A DNA stretch of 8,102 bases from an uncultured Collinsella sp. (GCA_902494945.1 CABUVF010000095.1:1-8102); one strand, 5' to 3'; counted from the stretch's first letter, positions 1 through 5,590 are shown. Program-made: numbers and translations. Notes: generated by a model from the letters alone, not told the origin.

Positions 1-899
1 ATGTCGATGTCGTACTGACGGGTGTAGGCGTCGTTGTTGACGAACACGAAGACGAGCGTCTTATCGTCGACGAAGGACTTAGGTCCGTGACGATAGCCCA
101 TGGAGGTGTCGTAGGAAGTAGCGACCAGACCGTGAGCGAGCTCGAGGATCTTGAGCTGGCTCTCCTGAGCAAGGCCACCGAAGGAGCCAGAACCCAAGTA
201 GGTCACGCGGTTGAAATCGCCAGCCAGGTAATCGGCGATCTCGGGCTCACGGGAGATGACCTCCTCGCCCATCTTGGCGATGGTCTCGACCCACTCGGCC
301 TTCTGCTCGTCGGAAGCCTCGTCAAAGATGAGAGTAGAGAGCAGGGTCATGCAGGTGTAGGAGCCGGTCATGGCGAAGCCCTTGTCGTTGGCGCGCGGGA
401 TGAGCAGCGTCAGCGCATTGGGATCATCGGCGGACTCGACGGCGAGCTTGCCCTCGGGCGCGCAGGTGATGTTGAGGAACTTGACGTTGTGGACGAGCTC
501 CTTGGCAACGGCAACGGCGGCAAGGCTCTCGGGGCTGTTGCCAGAGCGGGCAAAGGAAACCACGAGCGTGGGATCCTCGGCGCGCAGGAAGTCGCGCGGG
601 GCGCTCACGATGTCGGTCGTGGCGATGGGCTTAAAGTCGTAGAGATCAGTGTTGCCAGCGTGACGCAGGTACGGGGCGCAGGTATCGCCAACGTAGTCGG
701 ACGTACCGGCACCGGTGAAGACAACGGACAGACGACCCTCGCCCATAGCGCGAGCCTCGGCCAGGAAGGCCTCGATGGCCTCCTTGTTCTCGCGATAGAT
801 GTTGAGCGTATCACGCCAAAGCTCGGGCTGCTGAGCAATCTCGGCCGTGGTGATCTGGGCGCCGAGCTCGGTGAGCTCCTCGACACTCTTCTCGAACAT
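1..899 (-). CDS. agaS: AgaS-family galactosamine-6-phosphate deaminase/isomerase, C-terminus cut off by window edge
   Basis: The reverse strand reads as 299 codons from ATG at 899 (MFEKSVEELTELG...) and runs off the left edge. AgaS proteins are near 385 residues, so about 85 are missing. It is a two-domain SIS (sugar isomerase) protein. The first SIS domain has GAGTSDYVG (63-71) and SFARSGNSPES (115-125), the phosphosugar-binding serine loops. The second has GSGSFGGLAQESQLKILEL (236-254) and YRHGPKS (269-275), followed by a TRQYD stretch typical of AgaS. The family converts galactosamine-6-phosphate to tagatose-6-phosphate plus ammonia in the cytoplasm. A GAGAGG ribosome site (907-913) lies 7 bases before the ATG. 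It has its own promoter and operator just upstream and follows the regulator gene, with a GalNAc-type PTS operon beyond, which supports the assignment. Another SIS deglycase of similar architecture is the main alternative. Confidence 0.85.
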   Translation of the reverse strand, partial: MFEKSVEELTELGAQITTAEIAQQPELWRDTLNIYRENKEAIEAFLAEARAMGEGRLSVVFTGAGTSDYVGDTCAPYLRHAGNTDLYDFKPIATTDIVSAPRDFLRAEDPTLVVSFARSGNSPESLAAVAVAKELVHNVKFLNITCAPEGKLAVESADDPNALTLLIPRANDKGFAMTGSYTCMTLLSTLIFDEASDEQKAEWVETIAKMGEEVISREPEIADYLAGDFNRVTYLGSGSFGGLAQESQLKILELAHGLVATSYDTSMGYRHGPKSFVDDKTLVFVFVNNDAYTRQYDID

Positions 900-938
900 T
901 TCTAATACCTCTCTCTAGAAGTAATCCTCTGACGTGCA

Positions 939-944
939 ATTATA
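939..944 (-). promoter_or_regulatory. -10 element of the agaS promoter
   Basis: The minus strand reads a perfect TATAAT here, about 40 bases upstream of the agaS start. No good TTGACA lies 16-18 bases further upstream; that position is occupied by the palindromic operator at 961-974. A weak -35 overlapped by an operator fits a repressible promoter. Inferred from sequence only. Confidence 0.6.
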
Positions 945-960
945 CACTTCGGTTGGTTAT

Positions 961-974
961 CTGGTAGTAACCAG
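961..974. promoter_or_regulatory. Palindromic operator in the agaS promoter, probable GntR-protein site
   Basis: CTGGTAGTAACCAG is an inverted repeat of 5-bp arms (CTGGT/ACCAG) around a 4-bp spacer. HutC-subfamily GntR regulators such as NagR/DasR bind sites of the form ACTGGT-N4-ACCAGT, which this matches closely. It covers the -35 position of the agaS promoter. Its first 13 bases recur exactly at 5254-5266 before the PTS operon. The regulator gene lies immediately upstream. Confidence 0.65.
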
Positions 975-1013
975 TTAAATGCAAAGAATCACCATATGGA
1001 AACGATGCGAGCA

Positions 1014-1745
1014 CTAGTTGCTACGCTGGTGGTAGACCTTGTATTTAAACTGATCGGCACGAGCAACCGAGAGTGTGTACTCCACTACCTCGTTTGACTC
1101 GTTATACGTAGTCCTGACCAAATCGAGCACAGGCGAGCCCTCGACAATTCCCAAAAGGTGGGCATCGGTGGGACGGGCTATGCTCGCATAGAACTCCTCT
1201 TCGGCCACGCGAATCTTTTGCTGAAAGTCCTGCTCAATCACATCGTAAAGCGGCTTACGCTCCAGCAGCGGTCGCTTTAGGGACAGAAATTGACGAACCG
1301 GTAGATAGCTGCGTTCGACCATCATGGGCATGTTGTCGGCAGAACGAAGGCGCTTGAGCTTAAAAATGCGATCACCGATGCGCAATCCCATATGCTCGGC
1401 CAGATTCTTATCGGCCTCCATCTCGCAAAACTCGAGAATCGTGGTCTCGGGTTCTCGACCCATCGCGCGCATCTGCTCGGTAAAGCTGTAGGACTGCATA
1501 AGATTGGTTGCTTTTGCCGAACGGTCGGTCACAAAGGTACCGCGACCGTGCTGCCGAACCACCAGTCCTAAACGCTCCAGTTCCTGCAGAGCCAGGCGTA
1601 CCGTAGTGCGCGAGAGACCATAGCGCTCCGAAAGTTCGCGCTCGGAAGGAATCATGTCACCGGCGCGATATTCATGGTCAATCTTTTCGGTCAGAATATC
1701 GACCAGCTGATCGTACAGCGGTTGCTTACGCGCTCCGATCGCCAT
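1014..1745 (-). CDS. GntR family (HutC/UTRA) transcriptional regulator of the amino-sugar genes
   Basis: This 243-residue protein has the standard two-domain HutC layout. Residues 8-75 form a winged helix-turn-helix (PLYDQLVDILTEKI, then PSERELSERYGLSRTTVR at 33-50, and the wing GRGTFV at 67-72). Residues about 88-236 form a UTRA ligand domain (MMVERSYLP at 141-149, VEYTLSVARADQFKY at 221-235). UTRA domains commonly sense phosphorylated sugars or amino sugars, so galactosamine-6-phosphate or a relative is a plausible inducer; that is inference. The start at 1745 is supported by GGGAGG five bases upstream. It lies between agaS and the PTS operon, and TGGT-N4-ACCA palindromes precede both, so it is probably their repressor. 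No terminator is visible between it and agaS, so read-through into agaS is possible. Confidence 0.9.
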   Translation of the reverse strand: MAIGARKQPLYDQLVDILTEKIDHEYRAGDMIPSERELSERYGLSRTTVRLALQELERLGLVVRQHGRGTFVTDRSAKATNLMQSYSFTEQMRAMGREPETTILEFCEMEADKNLAEHMGLRIGDRIFKLKRLRSADNMPMMVERSYLPVRQFLSLKRPLLERKPLYDVIEQDFQQKIRVAEEEFYASIARPTDAHLLGIVEGSPVLDLVRTTYNESNEVVEYTLSVARADQFKYKVYHQRSN

Positions 1746-1770
1746 CCTATCCTCCCTTTTGCTCGAATTC

Positions 1771-1785
1771 GGCTAACTACCTAGG
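1771..1785. promoter_or_regulatory. Possible degenerate operator near the regulator's transcription start
   Basis: GGCTAACTACCTAGG shares the ACTACC core and weak flanking symmetry with the minus-strand form of the operator, TGGTTACTACCAG. It sits just downstream of the proposed -10 of the regulator gene, where self-repression would act. The half-sites are imperfect and the match may be chance. Confidence 0.2.
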
Positions 1786-1794
1786 GTGTTAAGC

Positions 1795-1824
1795 ATTATC
1801 TGTCTGCAACACCCGACTCATCAA
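1795..1824 (-). promoter_or_regulatory. Candidate promoter of the GntR regulator gene
   Basis: On the minus strand TTGATG (1819-1824) and GATAAT (1795-1800) are separated by 18 bases, about 50 bases upstream of the regulator's ATG. It lies just after the PTS operon terminator, as expected for an independently transcribed regulator. The -10 is one base from consensus and the -35 two. Confidence 0.45.
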
Positions 1825-1864
1825 GAAAACAAAAGCCGCGCGCTCATTCGAGCACGCGGCTTTT
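1822..1864 (-). terminator. Rho-independent terminator of the PTS operon
   Basis: AAAAGCCGCG (1831-1840) pairs perfectly with CGCGGCTTTT (1855-1864). An inner GCTC/GAGC pair extends the stem past one mismatch, around a 4-base loop. On the minus strand the stem is followed by a T-rich tract (TTTTGTTTTCTT). It lies about 65 bases after the IID stop. Because both flanks are A/T runs it could also work on the plus strand, but no plus-strand gene needs it. Confidence 0.85.
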
Positions 1865-1888
1865 AACATACACATGGCTTAAGGGGTC

Positions 1889-1917
1889 GGGGTGTGAGCC
1901 GCGTAGGGACACACCCC
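1889..1917 (-). other. Extra hairpin between the IID stop codon and the terminator
   Basis: GGGGTGTG (1889-1896) and CACACCCC (1910-1917) form an 8-bp perfect stem with a 13-base loop. It starts 14 bases beyond the IID stop and has no T tract, so it is not itself a terminator. It may protect the 3' end of the operon messenger. Its loop contains GCCGCG, matching an arm of the following terminator stem. Confidence 0.4.
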
Positions 1918-1930
1918 TCAAGCTAGAGCC

Positions 1931-3013
1931 TTACCAGATGCTCGGCCAGAGACCAAGCGGGCCAGCGCCCAGGATGCCGAGGACGAAGAGCAGCAGAATG
2001 CCCTTGGTCGGGGTCCAGCTGTGCTTAGCGAACATGTAGTAAAGCAGCAGCGTAAGCATAAGCGGGACGAGCTTGGGGACGATGGTGTTGAGGGTGTCGG
2101 CAACAGAGAAGTTGACCGGATCCTCGGTAACGGTGCCGTAGGTCACGGACTCCATGCCGTTACCCAGATCGGTGACGCCGCACTCGACAGCGTTGCCGTC
2201 GGCATCGGAAGCGGTGAGGGCGTTGCCGTCCTCATCGGTCATGGCGATGGTACCGGCCTCAGCGGTCTCGGTATCGATGCCCTCCATACCGGTGAAGTTC
2301 TCGGCCTCCTTCTCGGAGACGATCACGGTAGTAGCGGAGAGGCCACGGGTGGTGCCGTTGGGGATCTGGAGGTTGATCTGGGTGCCACCCATGGTGACGA
2401 CCAGGCAACCGACGACGAAGACGCCCATAATGGAAGCGGCACGCGTGAAGGCCTGCATGTTGGCAGTCAGAGCGTCAATAGCGCTGGTGCCAAGCTTGTA
2501 GGACCAGTTCATGAGCCAGAAGCGCAGAGCGAACTGGACGACGTTGAAGATCACCAGGAAGATGATCGGCGCAGCGGCGTTGCCGTTGATGGCCATGTTG
2601 GAGGTGATGCCGGCCGTGATAGGCACGAGCGTCAGCCAGAACAGGGCGTCACCGATACCACCGAGCGGGCCCATTGCGGCGACGCGGACGGCGCGGATCG
2701 TGGGGATGTCAACCTTGTTCTGCTCGAGCGAAAGCACGATACCCATAACAAAGGTGACGAGGAACGGGTGAGTGTTGAAGAACTCCAGGTTGTGGCTCAT
2801 GGAAGCCGCGAGGTCGTTCTTGTTGGTGTGGATCTTCTCCAGACCGGGGATGATGGAGTAAAGCCAGCCAGCGGCCTGCATGCGCTCGTAGTTGAACGAT
2901 GCCTGCAGGAAGCAGGAGCGCCAAGCCATCTTGTTGAGGGTCTTCTGGTCGAGCTGCGGAGCAGGAGTGAGATCCTCGTAGTGCTCCGGGATCACATACT
3001 CATTAGATGCCAT
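1931..3013 (-). CDS. PTS mannose/N-acetylgalactosamine family transporter subunit IID with a large acidic insert
   Basis: IID forms the membrane channel with IIC in mannose-family PTS permeases. The N-terminal half is typical: WRSCFLQASFNYERMQAAGW (31-50), THPFL (81-85), MGPLGGIGDALFW (114-126), and the C-terminus GPLGLWPSIW. The length is 360 residues against roughly 265-290 for AgaE/ManZ-type proteins. The excess lies at about 220-300, between a hydrophobic stretch (192-208) and the segment NFSVADTLNTIVPKLVPL, and is rich in D, E, T and G. This insert is probably extracytoplasmic. I chose ATG at 3013 over the in-frame ATG 33 bases upstream because GGAGGTGA lies 8 bases before it and the protein then begins MASNEYVIPE. 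It overlaps the IIC stop by 11 bases, suggesting translational coupling. By context it is an AgaE-like subunit. Confidence 0.9.
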   Translation of the reverse strand: MASNEYVIPEHYEDLTPAPQLDQKTLNKMAWRSCFLQASFNYERMQAAGWLYSIIPGLEKIHTNKNDLAASMSHNLEFFNTHPFLVTFVMGIVLSLEQNKVDIPTIRAVRVAAMGPLGGIGDALFWLTLVPITAGITSNMAINGNAAAPIIFLVIFNVVQFALRFWLMNWSYKLGTSAIDALTANMQAFTRAASIMGVFVVGCLVVTMGGTQINLQIPNGTTRGLSATTVIVSEKEAENFTGMEGIDTETAEAGTIAMTDEDGNALTASDADGNAVECGVTDLGNGMESVTYGTVTEDPVNFSVADTLNTIVPKLVPLMLTLLLYYMFAKHSWTPTKGILLLFVLGILGAGPLGLWPSIW

Positions 3014-3803
3014 CTTCGAAGTCACCTCCGTCAGAAACAGCTGCACCCTTCAGCTCGGTCTGCTGCTGGAAGTCCCAGAAAGCAATGCCGAAGCCGATGA
3101 GAGCGAGGATGAGCAGGGCAGGGGTTGCCAGAGAATCGTTGGCAACGGTGATGAGCGCGAGGCCAAAGCCCATGAGGAAGAAGCCCCACATATCGCGGTT
3201 CATCATAACCTTGAGCAGGACGGCGAAGCCGACGAAGCGCATCATGCCGCCTGCAGCGGAAAGACCGGTCTGCAGCCAAGTCGGGATGGCGGAAGCGATG
3301 GTCTGACCGATGGTGGCGCCAGCGATGAAGAACAGGGTGACGACGACGGCGAAGATCAGGCCGAGCAGAGCCATGGCGAAGTAGTTCAGACGCTCGATAC
3401 CCTTGGTGTCAGCGTTGTGAGCCATGTTGTCCGCAGAGGACATGAGCGGCGACATAAGCGTGAAGACCAGGGTAACGCCGAGCTGACCAAGCAGAGCGAA
3501 CGGAATGGCAAGGCCGACTGCCGCGTTGGGCTCGAGGCCCGTAGCGATAGCGAGAATGGCTGCCATGATGCCGCCGATGACGGCGTTAGGCGGCTGAGCG
3601 CCTCCGATCGGCATGTTGCCGATCGTCATGAGCTGATAAGTACCACCCACGAGAAGACCGGTGTTGAGGTCGCCAAGGATAAGACCGATGACGGCGCCGG
3701 TGACGATGGGCTGATAGAGAGACTCGAGGAAGTTGAACTGGTCGATTGCCGCGACGAACGTGACGATGAAGACCAGAGCGACCTGGATGATCGAGTATTC
3801 CAT
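3003..3803 (-). CDS. PTS mannose/N-acetylgalactosamine family transporter subunit IIC
   Basis: This 266-residue, highly hydrophobic protein has the IIC signature region: QPIVTGAVIGLILGDLNTGL (31-50), then GGTYQLMTIGNMPIGGAQPPN (53-73, the conserved sugar-site loop). Further membrane segments lie around 75-115, 142-162, 183-200 and 206-243. The length fits AgaW/ManY-type IIC (about 260). With IID it translocates the sugar across the membrane. AAAGGAGGAGC directly precedes the ATG at 3803. The gene follows IIB after a 90-base gap holding a hairpin and runs into IID with an 11-base overlap. The C-terminus is a short acidic tail ending EDGI, the same four residues as IIA. Substrate assignment to an amino sugar rests on the neighbours, not on this sequence alone. 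Confidence 0.92.
   Translation of the reverse strand: MEYSIIQVALVFIVTFVAAIDQFNFLESLYQPIVTGAVIGLILGDLNTGLLVGGTYQLMTIGNMPIGGAQPPNAVIGGIMAAILAIATGLEPNAAVGLAIPFALLGQLGVTLVFTLMSPLMSSADNMAHNADTKGIERLNYFAMALLGLIFAVVVTLFFIAGATIGQTIASAIPTWLQTGLSAAGGMMRFVGFAVLLKVMMNRDMWGFFLMGFGLALITVANDSLATPALLILALIGFGIAFWDFQQQTELKGAAVSDGGDFEDGI
3022..3029 (-). promoter_or_regulatory. Ribosome binding site that fixes the IID start
   Basis: The minus strand reads GGAGGTGA, 8 bases before the ATG at 3013 and inside the end of the IIC gene. The competing upstream ATG (3046) has no comparable site, and starting there would add only an atypical 11-residue leader. Confidence 0.8.
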
Positions 3804-3855
3804 CTTGCTCCTCCTTTCAAAATGTATGTACGCACTTTGGATTTCACGTACAGAG

Positions 3856-3877
3856 TGTCAGGGTTTCACTCCTGACA
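3856..3877 (-). other. Intercistronic hairpin between IIB and IIC
   Basis: TGTCAGG (3856-3862) pairs with CCTGACA (3871-3877), a 7-bp stem with an 8-base loop closable by a G-T pair. It starts 16 bases beyond the IIB stop, in the longest gap of the operon. No T tract follows on the minus strand, so it looks like a processing or stability element rather than a full terminator. Confidence 0.5.
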
Positions 3878-3893
3878 ACGTGGATCACGAGGA

Positions 3894-4376
3894 TTACGAG
3901 AAGAGCTTGCTCGTGTCCTCAACAGGCGTGCTCGGAACGCGCCTGATCTCCAACTCCACCCCCAATTCCTGCAGCTCTTTAAACGCAGCGACATCCTCGT
4001 CGTTAACTGCGACGGAGGTGGCGACTTGGCGCTTTCCTTCCGACATGTGCATGTTGCCGATGTTTACCTTCTTTATAGGCACACCGCCCTTGACGAGCGT
4101 AAGCACGTCTTCCGGTGTTTCGGCCACGATGAAGATCTTCTGGCGCGGGCTCGCCTTGCCGATGACGTCGATGGTCTTCTGCAGGGAGAAGAAACGCGTA
4201 GCGACGCCGGCGGGAGCGGCCATCTTCATGAGGTTCTGGCGCATGGTGTTGGTCGACACATCGTCGTTGGCGACGAGGATGAGGTTGGAGCCCAGGGTGG
4301 AGTTCCACTGGGTGGCAACCTGACCATGAACCAGTCGGTTATCGATGCGGGTAAGAAGAATGTTGGGTTCTGCCAT
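3894..4376 (-). CDS. agaV: PTS N-acetylgalactosamine-type subunit IIB (phosphocarrier)
   Basis: The 160-residue protein matches the mannose/sorbose-family IIB fold. RIDNRLVHGQVATQW (10-24) carries the phosphoacceptor His17. The family segments LVANDD (34-39), MRQNLMKMAAP (45-55), QKIFIVAETPEDVLTLVKGG (79-98) and VNIGNMHMSEGKRQ (104-117) follow. The wording of these segments resembles AgaV, the GalNAc IIB, more than glucose/mannose IIB, from memory. It takes phosphate from His9 of IIA and passes it to the sugar entering through IIC/IID. Its length is standard. AAAGGAAG precedes the ATG by 9 bases. It follows the YajC-like gene after 36 bases. Confidence 0.9.
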   Translation of the reverse strand: MAEPNILLTRIDNRLVHGQVATQWNSTLGSNLILVANDDVSTNTMRQNLMKMAAPAGVATRFFSLQKTIDVIGKASPRQKIFIVAETPEDVLTLVKGGVPIKKVNIGNMHMSEGKRQVATSVAVNDEDVAAFKELQELGVELEIRRVPSTPVEDTSKLFS

Positions 4377-4412
4377 GTTGATCAGCTTCCTTTCGTTGAT
4401 TGCTGACGACAG

Positions 4413-4694
4413 TTACTTGATCTCCTGAATCGCGTAACGCGAAACATCTACGACGGCACCGGATCGAACTTTAATCTGGACCTTCTCGCCTTCGATGCCT
4501 TTGACGGTTCCGTAGATACCGCCGGCGAAAAGAACCTCCTGCCCCGGCTTGAGCTCGGTGTGCAGCTCCTTGAAGTACTTCTGCTTCTTCTTCATGTTGA
4601 TTTGCGACCAGATGGTGTAAATCAAGCCCATGATGACAAGCAGGCCCAAAAGAGCGACCGAGGAGCTCAGGACGCTGGCTCCGAAATCGGCCAT
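4413..4694 (-). CDS. yajC: YajC-family small membrane protein embedded in the PTS operon
   Basis: This 93-residue protein has one N-terminal membrane helix (about 9-30), a basic KKKQK stretch (35-39), and the YajC soluble core: LKPGQEVLFAGGIYGTVKGI (48-67) followed by EGEKVQIKVRSGAVVDVSRYAI. YajC proteins are usually 85-110 residues and associate with SecDF-YidC in membrane protein insertion. No sec gene is nearby; it lies between IIA and IIB. Its ATG shares one base with the IIA stop (TAATG), so translation is probably coupled, with GAGGA inside the end of IIA as ribosome site. I recall a similar YajC gene beside a mannose-family (hyaluronate-type) PTS in Streptococcus pneumoniae, so this may be a PTS accessory branch of the family. 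Its role in transport is not established by the sequence. Confidence 0.85.
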   Translation of the reverse strand: MADFGASVLSSSVALLGLLVIMGLIYTIWSQINMKKKQKYFKELHTELKPGQEVLFAGGIYGTVKGIEGEKVQIKVRSGAVVDVSRYAIQEIK

Positions 4695-5137
4695 TAGATG
4701 CCGTCCTCGTCGCCGAAGATATCCTCTTCCTCGGCACCAGCAACAGAGGCGACCGTCTGGGCGGTGATGCCCGTCTGGCCAACGGTCACGGCCTGCTCGC
4801 CAAGCTCGGCGAGCGTGGCATTGCCGCGGAGGAACAGGAGCTCAATAACCATAGGGAGGTTAGTACCGGTCAGAATCTCGACGTTGTCGACATCCTGGGC
4901 AATCATCATTGCCTGGTTGAACGGGGTGCCGCCAAGCAGGTCGGTAAAGACGAGCACGCCATCGCACTCCTCGCGCATGGCGGTAATAGCGGCGCGGAGA
5001 TCCTCACCGTAGGAAGCAGCCTGGTCGCCCTCGAAAGGAACGACGGTAAAAGCGGGCTGGTCGCCGGCAACCATAGCGATAGCGCTTGCAAGGCCGGGTG
5101 CGAACTGTCCATGACCGGTAAGAATAAAGCCAACCAT
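4694..5137 (-). CDS. PTS mannose-family subunit IIA, first gene of the transporter operon
   Basis: This 147-residue cytoplasmic protein has the mannose-family IIA fold. GFILTGHGQFA (3-13) holds the phosphoacceptor His9, VLVFTDLLGGTPFN (61-74) holds the conserved aspartate loop, and TGTNLPMV (90-97) follows. It receives phosphate from HPr and passes it to IIB. Length and motifs fit AgaF/ManX-type single-domain IIA. GGAAGG lies 9 bases before the ATG at 5137. The last 15 residues are an acidic tail (GAEEEDIFGDEDGI), longer than the basic fold needs. Its stop overlaps the YajC-like start by one base. The leader upstream carries the operator shared with agaS. Confidence 0.92.
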   Translation of the reverse strand: MVGFILTGHGQFAPGLASAIAMVAGDQPAFTVVPFEGDQAASYGEDLRAAITAMREECDGVLVFTDLLGGTPFNQAMMIAQDVDNVEILTGTNLPMVIELLFLRGNATLAELGEQAVTVGQTGITAQTVASVAGAEEEDIFGDEDGI

Positions 5138-5253
5138 TCAAATTTCCCTTCCGAAGGTGTGTACGATCTGAGTCCGATGATGTTCGGAAGCCAGCGGGCG
5201 AGTGCCCTTAAAGCTTCTTGGAAAGCGTTCTTTAAAGACCAGTGGTTTCTCAA

Positions 5254-5266
5254 CTGGTAGTAACCA
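5254..5266. promoter_or_regulatory. Operator before the PTS operon, same 13-mer as at agaS
   Basis: CTGGTAGTAACCA is identical to 961-973 and in the same orientation relative to the downstream gene. Arms TGGT/ACCA flank a 4-bp spacer. It lies about 120 bases before the IIA ATG and just downstream of a weak -10 (5284-5289), a position suited to blocking transcription. An extra half-site, ACCAGT (5238-5243), faces it. Probable binding site of the GntR-family regulator encoded at 1014-1745. Confidence 0.65.
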
Positions 5267-5283
5267 CGTGACGTGTTGTTGTC

Positions 5284-5289
5284 ACTATA
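5284..5289 (-). promoter_or_regulatory. Candidate -10 element of the PTS operon promoter
   Basis: The minus strand reads TATAGT, one base from TATAAT. No good -35 lies 16-18 bases upstream, which suggests an activator-dependent promoter or a different true start. The CGGT-box cluster at 5341-5372 lies about 50-80 bases upstream, a usual position for an activator. Confidence 0.35.
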
Positions 5290-5340
5290 TCACCACAGAA
5301 GAGGTTGCTTTCGTTGATTCATACAGTAAAACGTTTTTGC

Positions 5341-5372
5341 ACCGTTCACGGTAAAAAATCGACCGTTTACCG
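5341..5372. repeat. CGGT/ACCG box cluster, copy nearer to the PTS operon
   Basis: ACCGTTCACGGT (5341-5352) is followed after nine bases by ACCGTTTACCG (5362-5372). CGGTAAA (5349-5355) and TTTACCG (5366-5372) form an inverted repeat. Read on the minus strand, its first 14 bases differ from the copy at 5561-5590 by one base (CGGTAAACGGTCGA against CGGTGAACGGTCGA). A regulator binding site is the likeliest meaning; the regulator is unknown. Confidence 0.5.
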
Positions 5373-5533
5373 CTCGTTAACACTTCTACCTGCAGTTTTG
5401 AAACCATTTCGAAATGCTTTGGCAAAAGATCGGAACTCTTTTCGTGTCAATACAACGCAGGGCGGCTAAAAATAGCGTAAAGAAAAATTGCAGGTCATTG
5501 TGAAGATTTGTGAATTGGTCTTTTTGACTTAAT

Positions 5534-5550
5534 ACCAGTTAGAACCAGTT
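5534..5550. repeat. Tandem ACCAGTT half-sites, 10-bp period
   Basis: ACCAGTT occurs at 5534-5540 and 5544-5550, placing two copies on the same DNA face. ACCAGT is the half-site of the operators at 961-974 and 5254-5266, but here it is repeated directly instead of inverted. It may be an auxiliary contact for the same regulator about 270 bases upstream of the main operator. Confidence 0.3.
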
Positions 5551-5560
5551 TAGAAATTAT

Positions 5561-5590
5561 CGGTGAACGGTAGTTTTCGACCGTTCACCG
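5561..5590. repeat. Perfect 10-bp palindrome of CGGT/ACCG boxes
   Basis: CGGTGAACGG (5561-5570) and CCGTTCACCG (5581-5590) are perfect inverted repeats around a 10-base A/T-rich spacer. Each arm is itself two CGGT (or ACCG) boxes three bases apart. It lies well clear of the terminator at 5704-5740 and has no T tract, so it is more likely a DNA-level binding site than an RNA terminator. Confidence 0.55.

Noticed and set aside
87..905. Long plus-strand open frame antiparallel to agaS
   Set aside because: It lacks a ribosome site, is composed of G/L/V/E-rich low-complexity sequence typical of an antisense shadow, and the minus frame carries clear SIS motifs.
2021..3100. Long plus-strand open frame opposite IID
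   Set aside because: An antisense shadow caused by GC-biased third positions; the minus frame matches PTS IID throughout.
5220..5233. Possible CcpA-type cre site, GGAAAGCGTTCTTT
   Set aside because: It matches only about 11 of 14 consensus positions, lies in the leader of IIA, and catabolite control of this type is uncertain outside Firmicutes.
5445..5450. Perfect minus-strand TTGACA
   Set aside because: No acceptable -10 lies 15-19 bases downstream and about 300 bases separate it from the nearest start codon, so it is not called as a promoter.
5341..5590. CGGT palindromes as terminal repeats of a small mobile element
   Set aside because: The two copies are in the same orientation, not inverted relative to each other, and no flanking target duplication is visible.
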